From Oceanimonas pelagia (lineage in GTDB: Bacteria; Pseudomonadota; Gammaproteobacteria; Enterobacterales; Aeromonadaceae): DNA of 64,000 nt. The position numbers and the translations under genes are program-made. Positions 27,212 to 35,938 of this stretch are shown here, piece by piece. Within the stretch, counting starts at the first letter, position 1, and the number at the start of each line of letters is the position of its first letter. The stretch is from contig NZ_CP118224.1 in assembly GCF_030849025.1 (NCBI RefSeq), positions 542,001 to 606,000 of the forward strand. The letters are read 5' to 3'. Below the pieces are notes generated by a model. That model ran no database searches and was not told where the DNA came from. It saw only the letters and a list, made by a program, of their open reading frames with translations.

Positions 27212-28027
27212 ATGACTACCGCAACCGCCAGCCAGACCTGGCTCACCGACGAGCAAGTCGCTGCCTATCAGCGCGACGGCGCCATCGTGATCAAGGGCGT
27301 GTTCAGGGACTGGATTGAGCCGCTGCGCGCCGGCTTTGATCGCGTGTTGCAGGATCCGAGCGAGCATGGCCGGGAAAACGTCACCGGCAACGACACCGGC
27401 CGTTTTTTTGAGGACTATTGCAACTGGCAGCGCATTCCCGAGTTTCGCCGGTGGATTGAGCAGTCCCCCGGTGCCGCCATTGTGGGCGAAGCCACCGGCT
27501 CGAACGCCATTCAGGTGTTTCACGAGCACATTCTGGTGAAGGAGCCGGGCACCTCCAAGGCCACTCCCTGGCACCAGGACAATCCCTATTACTGCGTGGA
27601 CGGCGAGCAGACCGGCAGCTATTGGATCCCCCTCGACCCCATTACGCCGGAAAACGCCCTGCAGGTGGTGCTGGGCTCCCACCGCTGGCCCAAACCGGTG
27701 CGCCCGAGCAAGTGGTCCACCAACGCCTCCTGGTATGCCGACGACAGCCCCTATATGGAGATGCCGGACATCGACAACGGCGACTTCGAGATCCTGATCC
27801 CCGAGCTGGAACTGGGCGACGCCCTGCTGTTCAACTTCAAAACCGTGCACGGCGCGCCGGGCAACCAGACCCCACACCGCCGCCGGGCCTTTTCCACCCG
27901 CTTTATCGGTGACGACGTGCGTTACGTGAATCGCGGCGGCCCCACCTCACCGCCCTTTGACGGCATCAACCTGCGAACCGGCGACAGAATGCGTGAAGAC
28001 TGGTTCCCGGTGGTGTGGCGGCGTTGA
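27212..28027 (+). CDS. Phytanoyl-CoA dioxygenase (PhyH) family Fe(II)/2-oxoglutarate oxygenase
   Basis: A 271-residue non-haem iron oxygenase. The iron site is H121-x-D123 (PWHQDNPYY) with distal H213 (TVHGAPGN), and the 2-oxoglutarate arginine lies in RRRAFSTRF (223-231). The facial triad is therefore intact. It hydroxylates or demethylates an unknown small molecule; it lacks clear ectoine-hydroxylase signatures. GGGGAAGGAG precedes the ATG. It diverges from a LysR regulator and is followed by a bidirectional terminator, then by the convergent GMC oxidoreductase, which may act on its product. Confidence 0.85.
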   Translation: MTTATASQTWLTDEQVAAYQRDGAIVIKGVFRDWIEPLRAGFDRVLQDPSEHGRENVTGNDTGRFFEDYCNWQRIPEFRRWIEQSPGAAIVGEATGSNAIQVFHEHILVKEPGTSKATPWHQDNPYYCVDGEQTGSYWIPLDPITPENALQVVLGSHRWPKPVRPSKWSTNASWYADDSPYMEMPDIDNGDFEILIPELELGDALLFNFKTVHGAPGNQTPHRRRAFSTRFIGDDVRYVNRGGPTSPPFDGINLRTGDRMREDWFPVVWRR

Positions 28028-28051
28028 TTCAGTCGCCCTGACCGTGAATGC

Positions 28052-28079
28052 AAAAGGCCCGCTGAACAGCGGGCCTTTT
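28052..28079. terminator. Bidirectional terminator between dioxygenase and GMC genes
   Basis: AAAAGGCCCGCT-GAAC-AGCGGGCCTTTT is a perfect 12-bp palindromic stem with A-tract and T-tract ends. It lies between two convergent genes and serves both strands. Confidence 0.9.
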
Positions 28080-28095
28080 GGTTGATGTCTTTCTG

Positions 28096-29718
28096 TCAGT
28101 GATGTCCCTGATCTTCCTTAATCATGTCGGCGGCTTTTTCGCCGATCATGATCGAGGGCGCATTGGTATTGCCGGAGACAATCACCGGCATGATGGAGGC
28201 GTCGGCGACCCTCAGTCCTGTAATGCCGTGCACGCGCAACCGGCTGTCGACCACGGCCATGTCGTCCTGGCCCATCTTGCAGGTGCTGGTGGGGTGGTAA
28301 ATGGTCTGGCTGAAACGCCGGGCCGCCTGCAGCAGCTCTTCATCGCTCTGGTACTGGCGCCCGGGCACATATTCGTCGGTGATCACCGGACGCAGGGCAT
28401 CGGCCTCGGCAATGCGCCGGGCCACCTTGATGGCATCCACCGCCACCCGGCAGTCTTCCTCGGCAGACAGGTAATTAGGCTGAATGGACGGGTATTGATG
28501 CGGATCGGCGCTGCGAATGCGGATCCGGCCCCGGCTGTGTGGGCGCAGCTGGCATACGGAGGCGGTAAAGGCCGAGAAGGGGTGTACTCCGTCACCGGGC
28601 TTGTCGGCGCTCAAAGGCTGCATATGGAACTGAATGTCGGGCCGGCTCAGCCCGTCCCGGGACTGAGTGAAGATATAGACCTGGCTGGCGGCCAGGGTAA
28701 GGGGACCGGTGCGCGACAGCGCATACTGCATGCCGACGCCCATTTTCTTCAGAGTATTGTTCACTTCGTCGTTCAGGGTGCGGCAACGGGTTTTGAACAC
28801 CAGACGGATCTGCAGGTGATCCTGCAGGTTCTCACCCACCCCGGGCAGGGGATGGCGGCAGTCCACTCCGACCGAGGCCAGGTGCTCGGGCTCGCCAATA
28901 CCGGAGCATTGCAGGATTTGCGGTGAGCCGATGGCGCCGGCGCTCAGCACCACCTCCCGAGTGGCCCGGGCCAGCAGGCGCTTGCCCTTGTGTTCAAATT
29001 CAATGCCGGTGGCCTGTTTGCCTTCCAGCAGAATGCGCCGGGTGTGAGCATGAGTGAGCAGGGTGAGGTTGGGGCGCTTGAGCGCCGGCCGCAAAAAGGC
29101 CTTGGCGCTGCTGCAGCGCAGGCCCTTGTGGGCGGTTTGCTGAAAATAGCCTACCCCTTCCTGACGTTCGCCATTGCAGTCCGGGTTGGCGGGAATGCCG
29201 GTCTGCCGGGCGGCTTCGATAAAGCGCTCGGCAATTTCCCGGCGCAGGCGCAAATCGGACACTTTCAGCGGCCCGTCCACGCCGTGGTAGGCATCCTCGC
29301 CCCTTGACTGGCACTCGGACTTTTTAAAGTAGGGCAGTACCTCATCAAAGCTCCAGCCCTCGTTGCCGAGGGCTGCCCAGTCGTCGTAGTCCTGGTGCTG
29401 GCCGCGAATGTAAAGCAGTCCGTTCAGCGAGCTGGAGCCCCCCAGTACCTTGCCCCGGGGCCACTGCAGCCGGCGTCCGTCTATGCCCTGATCCGGATCC
29501 GTGACATAGCACCAGTCGGTGGCCGGATTATGCATGGTCTTGAAGTAGCCCACCGGCACGTGAATCCAGGGGTTCCAGTCTCGTCCACCGGCTTCCAGCA
29601 GCAGCACGCGAATGGCGGGGTCTTCGCTGAGCCGGTTGGCCAGCACACAACCGGCCGAGCCGGCACCCACCACGATATAGTCAAACTCGCCAAACACACG
29701 GTTTTGATACAGGGACAT
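28096..29718 (-). CDS. GMC-family FAD-dependent oxidoreductase (choline/alcohol dehydrogenase type)
   Basis: A 540-residue flavoprotein. The FAD-binding [18 protein letters not shown] is at 13-30. GMC signature segments [15 protein letters not shown] and [15 protein letters not shown] are present, and the C-terminal catalytic region is [10 protein letters not shown] then [20 protein letters not shown]. It oxidises an alcohol to an aldehyde. BetA-like choline dehydrogenase is possible, but the context (TRAP transporter, dioxygenase, no betaine aldehyde dehydrogenase) argues for another alcohol. ATG 29718 has GGAG five bases upstream. An operator-like site sits at its promoter -10. Confidence 0.85.
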   Translation of the reverse strand: MSLYQNRVFGEFDYIVVGAGSAGCVLANRLSEDPAIRVLLLEAGGRDWNPWIHVPVGYFKTMHNPATDWCYVTDPDQGIDGRRLQWPRGKVLGGSSSLNGLLYIRGQHQDYDDWAALGNEGWSFDEVLPYFKKSECQSRGEDAYHGVDGPLKVSDLRLRREIAERFIEAARQTGIPANPDCNGERQEGVGYFQQTAHKGLRCSSAKAFLRPALKRPNLTLLTHAHTRRILLEGKQATGIEFEHKGKRLLARATREVVLSAGAIGSPQILQCSGIGEPEHLASVGVDCRHPLPGVGENLQDHLQIRLVFKTRCRTLNDEVNNTLKKMGVGMQYALSRTGPLTLAASQVYIFTQSRDGLSRPDIQFHMQPLSADKPGDGVHPFSAFTASVCQLRPHSRGRIRIRSADPHQYPSIQPNYLSAEEDCRVAVDAIKVARRIAEADALRPVITDEYVPGRQYQSDEELLQAARRFSQTIYHPTSTCKMGQDDMAVVDSRLRVHGITGLRVADASIMPVIVSGNTNAPSIMIGEKAADMIKEDQGHH

Positions 29719-29734
29719 AATCACTCCATGAAAA

Positions 29735-29751
29735 TGAGACGTTTTGTATCA
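29735..29751. promoter_or_regulatory. Operator-like site 1 (TGAgAC-N5-GTATCA) at the GMC promoter
   Basis: TGAGACGTTTTGTATCA matches the site at 29922-29938 in 14 of 17 positions; both fit TGARAC-N5-GTATCA, a partial palindrome. It touches the probable -10 (TATTTT, 29756-29751 minus strand; -35 TTGCCA 29778-29773, 16-bp spacer), so a bound protein would repress the GMC gene. The IclR-type regulator at 33.6 kb is the obvious candidate. Confidence 0.5.
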
Positions 29752-29921
29752 AAATATACACAATGGTCTCGTTGGCAAGTTTTTTGTTGGTTTTTTGTTA
29801 TGTTTTTGCTGGCGGCGTCACCGCTTTTATGGCTCTGATAGTCGGTGATACGGCCATAGGACCGTGGGGCCAGGGGGGTAAAGGAAGGTAATGCACTGAA
29901 AGATATGTGATTTAAATAAAA

Positions 29922-29938
29922 TGAAACTTTATGTATCA
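29922..29938. promoter_or_regulatory. Operator-like site 2 (TGAaAC-N5-GTATCA) upstream of the TRAP promoter
   Basis: TGAAACTTTATGTATCA is the second copy of the element near the GMC start, in the same orientation. It lies 18 bases before the -35 of the TRAP promoter, a place that suits an activator or a looping repressor. Confidence 0.5.
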
Positions 29939-29956
29939 CTTTTTTGTGTTTACCTG

Positions 29957-29986
29957 TTGACACTTTAGTCAATCGATTTCTATAGT
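29957..29986 (+). promoter_or_regulatory. Sigma70-type promoter of the TRAP operon
   Basis: TTGACA (29957-29962), an 18-bp spacer and TATAGT (29981-29986) form a near-consensus promoter 64 bases before the DctP start. Confidence 0.7.
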
Positions 29987-30050
29987 TCCACTCGTTGCTA
30001 GTGAGTAACCGTTTTTTAACATTCCAACGAGAGACAGGGAGAGGTCATTT

Positions 30051-31064
30051 ATGAAGTGCATATCAGGTGTTGTCTCATCCGCCGTGCTGGCCATGTTGCT
30101 CAGCGGCCACGCCGTCGCCGAATATCAGGGGCCCAAGGTTCAGTTCAAGCTGGCTCACCCGGCACCTCCGGGCAGTCATATCACCGCGGCCTACAAGAAG
30201 TTTGCCGACCTGGTCAAGGAAAAGTCCGATGGCCGTATTCGGGTCAAGGTGTTTCCGGGGGCGATACTGGGCAGCGACCGGGTGATGATCGAAGGGGCCC
30301 AGCGCGGCACCCTGGAGGTGGGGGTCAGCTCCACGCCCAATCTGGCCAGTTTTACACCGGTCTTCCAGGTGTTTGATCTGCCCTATATCACCAGCCCCGA
30401 CAAACAGGAACAGCTGTACCGCGCCCTCGACAAGGGTCAGCCGCTGCATGCCTACCTGGAGCGGGCGGCCAACGATATCGGCCTGCAGCCGCTGATGTAT
30501 GCCGAATACGGCTACCGCAACTTCGTGTCCAAAGACCGTCCGCTCACCGGGCCCGACGCCCTGGCCGGGCTCAAGATGCGCACCACCGACTCGCCGGTGG
30601 ACGTGGCGGTGACCAAGGCGCTGGGCGCCAATCCTTCCCCCATTGCCTGGGGCGAGGTCTATACCGCCCTGCAGCAGGGCACCATAGACGCCGAGGGCAA
30701 TACCTTTGATCTGATGGTCGGGGCCAAGCACCATGAAAACCTGAAATACGCCATTACTTCGGCCCATAACTACGGCATGCAGGTGGCCATGGCCAACAAG
30801 AAATGGTGGGACAGCCTTCCGGCGGAAGCCAGAGAAATCCTGGAGCAGGCGTCGGCCGAGGCTCTGGAATACCAGCGTACCGTGGCCTATCCCGCCGATC
30901 AGCAGAAGGCCCGGGAAAGCATGCTGGCTGCCGGGGTGAGCATTCATGAAACCAGCGAAGAAGACATGGCCCGTTTTCGAGAGCTGACCCGACCGGTGTT
31001 TGAAGAGTTTGCCGAACGCCTGCCCGCCGAGCTGGTAAAGCTGGTACAGGACACCCAGAGCTGA
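30051..31064 (+). CDS. TRAP transporter substrate-binding protein, DctP family
   Basis: A 337-residue periplasmic receptor. A signal peptide of about 23 residues ends AVA before EYQGP. Family features include FKLAHPAPPGSH near the mature N-terminus, LGSDRVMIEGAQRGTLEVG, GLKMRTTDSP with the arginine that binds the substrate carboxylate, and GEVYTALQQGTIDAEGN. It captures a carboxylate-bearing solute and delivers it to the fused membrane subunit encoded 61 bases downstream. A strong intercistronic stem-loop lies in that gap. The neighbouring oxidoreductases suggest a carbon source that is hydroxylated or an alcohol, but the ligand is not identifiable. Confidence 0.92.
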   Translation: MKCISGVVSSAVLAMLLSGHAVAEYQGPKVQFKLAHPAPPGSHITAAYKKFADLVKEKSDGRIRVKVFPGAILGSDRVMIEGAQRGTLEVGVSSTPNLASFTPVFQVFDLPYITSPDKQEQLYRALDKGQPLHAYLERAANDIGLQPLMYAEYGYRNFVSKDRPLTGPDALAGLKMRTTDSPVDVAVTKALGANPSPIAWGEVYTALQQGTIDAEGNTFDLMVGAKHHENLKYAITSAHNYGMQVAMANKKWWDSLPAEAREILEQASAEALEYQRTVAYPADQQKARESMLAAGVSIHETSEEDMARFRELTRPVFEEFAERLPAELVKLVQDTQS

Positions 31065-31076
31065 GCCGTCCCTGTT

Positions 31077-31098
31077 GGCCCGGGAGGCTTCCCGGGCC
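31077..31098 (+). other. Intercistronic stem-loop between DctP and DctQM
   Basis: GGCCCGGGA-GGCT-TCCCGGGCC is a perfect 9-bp stem 12 bases after the DctP stop, with no T-tract. Such stems commonly protect the upstream message and so raise the binding-protein level relative to the permease. Confidence 0.65.
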
Positions 31099-31125
31099 TG
31101 GTCCAACCCGATTCCGGAGCCCCCT

Positions 31126-33078
31126 ATGGAAACCCTGAAGCTGGACAGTGCCCTAGGGCACAACAAGCCGGGCCGGCCACTGAGCCGGCTGCTTCAAGAC
31201 TTTGAAAAACCCCTGCTGTTTACCGGTCTGCTGGCGATGATCCTGATCATCAATTATCAGACCTTCTTTCGTTACACCCTGTCGGCCCTGCTGGAGCTGG
31301 TGGCGTCTCCCGGTTTCGGGCCGGTGGTGGAAGGTCTGATTGATCCCGAAGCGCTGCGACAGGCCCTGCGCAGTGCCGCCGGCTGGGGCATCTGGACCGA
31401 AGAGCTGGCCCGTTACATTTTTATCTGGATCTCCTACCTGGCGGTGTCGCTGTCCATTCTGAACCGCAGTGGCATACGGGTGGATGTGCTGCACAACCGC
31501 CTGCCCGAACGCGCCCAGGCAACCCTGTGGATAGCCATTGACGGCTGCACCCTGGTGCTGGTTAGCATGTTCGCGGTAATGGGGGCCGATTATGTACGGA
31601 TGCAACTGGCCATGCCGCAGACCACGCCGGCGCTGCAGATTGGCTATTACCTGCCGTATCTGATCCTGCCCATCGGCTTTGGCCTGATGGCGGTGCGGAC
31701 CCTGCAGTCGCTGTGGCGCCAGGGCCGGGCCATGCCGTTGGTCAGTGTGGTGCTGGGACTGGCCCTGACGGTCCTGCTGTTCATGCCCGTGCTGCTGTCG
31801 GATGAGTGGAGCGCCACCGGCCTGCTGTTTGGCTACTTTGTGTTGTTTCTGGTGCTGGGGGTGCCCATTGCCTTTGCCCTCGGCCTGGCCGGTCTGGTCA
31901 CGGTGCTGGGAGCCGGCACCCTGCCGGTGGATTACCTGGCGCAAATCGCCTTTTCGTCCATCGACTCCTTTCCCATCATGGCCATTCCCTTCTTTATCGC
32001 CGCCGGCGTGTTCATGGGGGCAGGCGGGCTGTCCCGCCGGTTGCTGGCGCTGGGCGATGAGCTGGTGGGCGCCCTGCCCGGGGGCATGGCACTGGCCAGC
32101 ATCATGACCTGTATTTTCTTTGCCGCCATCAGCGGCTCGGGCCCGGCCACGGTGGCGGCCATCGGCTCCATTACCATACCGGCCATGATTGCCCGGGGGT
32201 ACGACAAGTATTTTGCCGCCACCGTGGTGGCCTGTGCCGGCGCCATCGGGGTGATTATTCCGCCCAGCAACCCTTTTGTGGTGTATGGCGTATCGGCCCA
32301 GGTCTCCATTGGCGAGCTGTTTATCGCCGGTATTGTGCCCGGACTCATTATGGGGGGGGCGCTGATGGTGGTGGTTTATGTGGTGTCAAAGAAAAACGGC
32401 TGGTATGGCGAGGCGCGCGAGCGCTCCCTGAAAACCCTGCTGGCCAGTACCTGGCAGGCCAAGTGGGCGCTGATGGTGCCGGTGATCGTGCTCGGCGGTA
32501 TTTATGGCGGCATCATGACCCCGACCGAGGCGGCGGCGGTGGCGGCCTTCTACGGTCTGCTGGTGGGGCTGTTTATTCACAAGGAGCTGTCGCTGGCCAG
32601 CCTGTGGCACGCCAGCCAGGAAGCGGTGGGCATTTCTTCCATCATTATCGTGCTGATGGCCATGGCCACCATTTTCGGCAACATCATGACCATAGAGCAG
32701 ATTCCCGAGACCATTGCCGATCTGATCCTGTCGATCACCAGCAACAAGTGGGCGATCCTCATCATGATCAACCTGTTCCTGCTGTGGATAGGCATTTTCA
32801 TGGAGGCACTGGCGGCCATCGTCATCCTGACCCCCATACTGCTGCCCCTGGTGACTGCCGTGGGCGTGGATCCGGTGCATTTCGGTGTGATGATGGTGAT
32901 GAACCTGGCCATCGGCTTTGTCACACCGCCGGTAGGGGTCAACCTGTTTGTGGCCAGCGGCATCGCCAGGGTGAGTATCGGAGGGCTGGCTCGCCATATC
33001 TGGCTCTATCTGCTGGTGATGATCGCGGTGTTGCTGCTGATCACCTATGTGCCTTCCCTGTCCCTGCTGTTGCTGTAA
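31126..33078 (+). CDS. TRAP transporter fused small and large permease (DctQM)
   Basis: A 650-residue membrane protein joining the 4-helix DctQ part (residues ~1-190) and the 12-helix DctM part (~230-650). The DctM half has FIAAGVFMGAGGLSRRL, AISGSGPATVAAIGSITIPAM and a Na+-coupled transport core ending VTPPVGVNLFVASGIA. It imports the solute bound by the DctP protein, driven by the sodium gradient. ATG 31126 is chosen; a TTG further upstream in frame would add residues encoded by the stem-loop. A terminator-like hairpin separates it from the next gene. Confidence 0.93.
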   Translation: METLKLDSALGHNKPGRPLSRLLQDFEKPLLFTGLLAMILIINYQTFFRYTLSALLELVASPGFGPVVEGLIDPEALRQALRSAAGWGIWTEELARYIFIWISYLAVSLSILNRSGIRVDVLHNRLPERAQATLWIAIDGCTLVLVSMFAVMGADYVRMQLAMPQTTPALQIGYYLPYLILPIGFGLMAVRTLQSLWRQGRAMPLVSVVLGLALTVLLFMPVLLSDEWSATGLLFGYFVLFLVLGVPIAFALGLAGLVTVLGAGTLPVDYLAQIAFSSIDSFPIMAIPFFIAAGVFMGAGGLSRRLLALGDELVGALPGGMALASIMTCIFFAAISGSGPATVAAIGSITIPAMIARGYDKYFAATVVACAGAIGVIIPPSNPFVVYGVSAQVSIGELFIAGIVPGLIMGGALMVVVYVVSKKNGWYGEARERSLKTLLASTWQAKWALMVPVIVLGGIYGGIMTPTEAAAVAAFYGLLVGLFIHKELSLASLWHASQEAVGISSIIIVLMAMATIFGNIMTIEQIPETIADLILSITSNKWAILIMINLFLLWIGIFMEALAAIVILTPILLPLVTAVGVDPVHFGVMMVMNLAIGFVTPPVGVNLFVASGIARVSIGGLARHIWLYLLVMIAVLLLITYVPSLSLLLL

Positions 33079-33091
33079 CCGCCAAATATCA

Positions 33092-33113
33092 GGGGGCCTG
33101 CTGGCCCCCTTTT
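33092..33113 (+). terminator. Terminator-like hairpin between DctQM and the GlcG-like gene
   Basis: GGGGGCC-TGCT-GGCCCCC then TTTT, 13 bases after the permease stop and only 17 bases before the next ATG. It would stop or reduce read-through into the downstream, already damaged gene. Confidence 0.7.
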
Positions 33114-33130
33114 GTTATCAAGGAGTGCCC

Positions 33131-33564
33131 ATGAATGAGCCATTATACCGGGCGGTGAAGACCGCGGGCCGGCTGGCCGAAACCCTGGAAAACGAGCCCG
33201 GCCCGCCGGTGTGCCTGGCGGTGGTGGATGGCAGCGGTGCCCTGGTTTACCTCTATCGCATGGCCGGGGCGCCGGCCCGGCTGGTGGCCATTGCCACCGC
33301 CAAGGCCTATACCGCGGTCAGAATGGGCCAGCCGACCCAGGCCTTTCGTGAGCGGCTGGAGCGGGAAAGGCTGACCCTGGCCGATTTTCAGGACGACGGG
33401 CTGACCTCCCTGCCCGGAGGCTGGCCGCTGTCACTGGCCGGCAACCTGTGGCCGGCCTGGGGGTCAGCGGCCGTACCCTGGCCGAGGATGAGCGGCTGTG
33501 CCGGCGCTGGCTCGATGGCCTGAGCAGGGATGCGCAAGGGCAGGCCGGTGGCGTAGCATCCTGA
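33131..33564 (+). pseudogene. GlcG/HbpS-like protein gene broken by a frameshift
   Basis: The first frame (to a stop at 33523) encodes about 106 residues of GlcG/HbpS type: a helix with AGRLAETLENEPGPPVCLAVVDGSGALVYLYRM, then AIATAKAYTAVRMGQPT. It ends in family sequence at GGWPLSLAGNL near 33448 and then turns to unrelated residues. The next frame, from GTG 33448, reads VAGLGVSGRTLAEDERLCRRW and ends at TGA 33562-33564, which is the expected GlcG C-terminus. One missing G after 33448 explains it. AGGAG precedes the ATG. Such proteins often sit in organic-acid operons. A sequencing error is an alternative. Confidence 0.7.
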
Positions 33565-33607
33565 TTTTCCTATGATAAGATGCCTGTTCAATGTTACAGG
33601 AGAGCCT

Positions 33608-34375
33608 ATGAGCACCGCCGCCAGCGCAACCAATTCCACCCTGCTGAGAGCCTTTGCCCTGCTTGAGGAAGTTCTTGCGGAAGAAAGGGGGATCACGGCC
33701 GCCGAACTGTGCCAGCGGCTCGATGTGCCCAAGCCCACCATACATCGCCTGATTGGCCAGCTGGAGCAGGAAGGCCTGTTGCAAAAAGAGCCCGATGGCC
33801 GTTACCTGGCGCCGGGCCCCCGGCTGCGGCGCATGGCCCTGGGGGTGCTGGCCCACCGCAGTGTGGGCGCCGCCCGCCGGGCGGTATTGCAACGGCTGGC
33901 GGACGAGCTGGGAGAAACCTGCAACCTGACCCTGCTCGACGGTCATGAACTGGTTTATTTCGAACGGGTAGAAACCAACTGGCCGGTGCGCATTCAGTTG
34001 CATCCGGGCTCGCGCATGCCGTTGCACTGCACCGCCAGCGGCAAGCTGTTTCTGGCCATGATGCCGGTGCATCAGCGCAAGGCGCTGCTGTCGGCGCTGA
34101 GCCTGAGTGCCCATACCGAGCACACCATTACCGACAGGGCGCAGCTGGAGCAGGAGCTGGACAAGATCGCGGCCCAGGCCCTGAGCACCGACAATGAGGA
34201 ACTGATTGAGGGTATGGTGGCACTGGCGGTGCCCATCTATAACGAGGTGGGGCAGGTGCGGGCGGCGGTGGCGGTGCACGCTCCCACTATTCGCAAACCG
34301 CTCTCCAGCCTGATGGAATGGGCACCCGCCTTGCGGCGGGCGGCCCTGCAGCTGGAAAAGGTGCTCGATCTGTAA
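33608..34375 (+). CDS. IclR family transcriptional regulator
   Basis: A 255-residue regulator. The N-terminal winged HTH (about 8-72) includes GITAAELCQRLDVPKPTIHRLIGQLEQEGLL, and the effector domain has CNLTLLDGHELVYFERVET, HCTASGKLFLA and MVALAVPIYNEVGQVRAAVAV, all normal for IclR. GGAGA precedes ATG 33608; an in-frame ATG at 33572 adds residues without family character. It closes the TRAP cluster and is the best candidate for the TGARAC-N5-GTATCA sites 3.7 kb upstream. Confidence 0.92.
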   Translation: MSTAASATNSTLLRAFALLEEVLAEERGITAAELCQRLDVPKPTIHRLIGQLEQEGLLQKEPDGRYLAPGPRLRRMALGVLAHRSVGAARRAVLQRLADELGETCNLTLLDGHELVYFERVETNWPVRIQLHPGSRMPLHCTASGKLFLAMMPVHQRKALLSALSLSAHTEHTITDRAQLEQELDKIAAQALSTDNEELIEGMVALAVPIYNEVGQVRAAVAVHAPTIRKPLSSLMEWAPALRRAALQLEKVLDL

Positions 34376-34400
34376 CCGGCAGTCCCGGTACCGGTGGGAT

Positions 34401-35870
34401 TTACCCGGCGCTCAACTGCCGTTTAAGCTTTGCCAGCAGCCGTATGCCCGGCTCGATGCGCTCCAGCGGAATGGCCGAGAAGCCAAGCTTGAGGGTGTTG
34501 GTCGGCAGGCCTTCGCCAATGTGATAGCTGTCGCCGCTGATGAGCAGCAGATCGTGTTCGGCCGCCAGCCGCTTCAGTGCCGCGCCGTCCAGCCCGGGGG
34601 GCAGGGTCAGCCAGCAGGACGAGCCGCCGATGGACGAAACCCGGCAGTCGGGCAGATGTTGCTTCAGGGCGTTCTCCAGGCAACGGGCCCGCTCTTCAAA
34701 TACCCGCGCCAGCTTGCGCACCAGGGCATCGTGGTAGCCCAGGGAAAGAAACAGGGCGACGGCACGCTGGTTGTTCAGGGGCGGGTGGCGCAGCATCAGC
34801 TGGCGCAGGTTGCGGGCCTCCCGAATCACCGGGGCCGGCGCCACCAGAAAGCCCATGCGCAGGCCCGGCGCCAGGGTTTTTGACAGACTGCCGACGTAAA
34901 GCACCCGGCCCCTGTCGTCCAGGCTTTTCAGCGCCGGGGTGGGGTGGCTGTCGAAATTCATCTCCATTTCGTAATCGTCTTCAATCAGCAGAAAATCATG
35001 CTGTTCGGCCTGTTGCAGCAGGGCCTGGCGCCGTTCCAGCGGCAGGGTGACCGTGGTCGGGCACTGGTGGCTGGGGGTCAGGTAGATGGCGTCGCAGCCG
35101 GACAGGCGGTCGTCCACCACCAGCCCCTGCTCGTCCACCGGCAGGCTTCGAACGCGGGCGCCAAAGAGGCGGGCGATATGGGCGGCGCTGGGGTAGCCCG
35201 GATCCTCAATACCAAAACAGGCACTTTTATCGAGCAACAGCTGAGCCAGCAGATAGATCGCCTGCTGGGAGCCGACGGTGATCAATATTTCATCATTGCT
35301 GGCCCGTATGCCCCGGCTCGGCAGAATGCGTTTTTGCAGCTGTTCGATCAGCATGGGGTCGTCGCTGTCGTATCTGTCTGAGCCCCAGTCCCGAATGGCC
35401 TGCACGCTCACCGCATCACGCCAGCACCGGCGCCAGTGCTGAACCGGAAACAGGCTGTTGTCGAGCTGGCTGTAGACAAAGGGATAACGGTAACGCTGCC
35501 AGTTGTGAGACAGGCTGGCATTGGGCTGCTGGCCCGGCCGGGTTTTGAGCCGGCTGGTCCAGTCCAGACCGGCCCCTGGTCTGTCGCTATTGCCGGGCGC
35601 GGTAGCCCCGATCGCCTCGGTCTGAAAGTGGGGGTTGACGAAATAGCCGTGTCGCTCCCGGGAAACCAGATAACCATCGGCCACCAGGCTGTCGTATACC
35701 AGTACCACGGTATTGCGGGACACATTGAGGTTTTTGGCCAGGTTACGGCAGGAAGGCAGCGGACTGTCGGGGGACATAAACCCTTCCAGAATGGCACTGA
35801 CCAGCTGTTCCCTCACCTGTCGTTGCAGGGTGGCCGGGGCGCTTCTGTCCAGGTGAAATAAGGCGGACAT
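34401..35870 (-). CDS. MocR-type regulator (GntR HTH fused to aminotransferase-like domain)
   Basis: A 489-residue PLP-dependent transcription factor. A GntR winged HTH occupies about 10-75 (LQRQVREQLVSAILEG, LPSCRNLAKNLNVSRNTVVLVYDSL). The fold-type I aminotransferase domain follows, with FGIEDPGYPSA, PSHQCPTTVTLPLERRQ, LIEDDYEMEMNF and the PLP lysine K331 in SLSKTLAPG. Lengths and order match PdxR/GabR relatives. The target could be the azlCD pair just upstream or itself. Palindromes near its start (35891-35975) are possible binding sites. It is convergent with the IclR gene. Confidence 0.92.
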   Translation of the reverse strand: MSALFHLDRSAPATLQRQVREQLVSAILEGFMSPDSPLPSCRNLAKNLNVSRNTVVLVYDSLVADGYLVSRERHGYFVNPHFQTEAIGATAPGNSDRPGAGLDWTSRLKTRPGQQPNASLSHNWQRYRYPFVYSQLDNSLFPVQHWRRCWRDAVSVQAIRDWGSDRYDSDDPMLIEQLQKRILPSRGIRASNDEILITVGSQQAIYLLAQLLLDKSACFGIEDPGYPSAAHIARLFGARVRSLPVDEQGLVVDDRLSGCDAIYLTPSHQCPTTVTLPLERRQALLQQAEQHDFLLIEDDYEMEMNFDSHPTPALKSLDDRGRVLYVGSLSKTLAPGLRMGFLVAPAPVIREARNLRQLMLRHPPLNNQRAVALFLSLGYHDALVRKLARVFEERARCLENALKQHLPDCRVSSIGGSSCWLTLPPGLDGAALKRLAAEHDLLLISGDSYHIGEGLPTNTLKLGFSAIPLERIEPGIRLLAKLKRQLSAG

Positions 35871-35890
35871 GAATGATGCTCTCCCTTGCT

Positions 35891-35928
35891 TTCGATAAAT
35901 CGAATTGTACTGTTACCGAACAGATACA
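35891..35928. promoter_or_regulatory. Two short palindromes upstream of the MocR gene
   Basis: TTCGAT-AA-ATCGAA (35891-35904) is a perfect 6-bp palindrome. TGTA-CTGTT-ACCG-AACAG-A-TACA (35906-35928) is a longer near-palindrome. They lie 21-58 bases before the MocR ATG, where an autoregulatory operator would be expected. Confidence 0.45.
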
Positions 35929-35938
35929 TCATAGACAA

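Larger units (their letters stand above)
29719..30050. other. Divergent control region between GMC oxidoreductase and TRAP operon
   Basis: This 332-bp AT-rich region has no gene. It holds two copies of a 17-bp operator-like site and one plausible promoter for each direction, listed separately. The rest shows T-runs but no further clear signal. Confidence 0.6.

Noticed and set aside
27116-27877. Longer N-terminus for the LysR regulator (open frame continues to 27877)
   Set aside because: The added part would be antisense to the PhyH gene; the winged HTH starts exactly at ATG 27115.
28096-29718. Assignment as choline dehydrogenase BetA
   Set aside because: No BetB, BetI or choline transporter is adjacent; the GMC family is broad, so only the family name is given.
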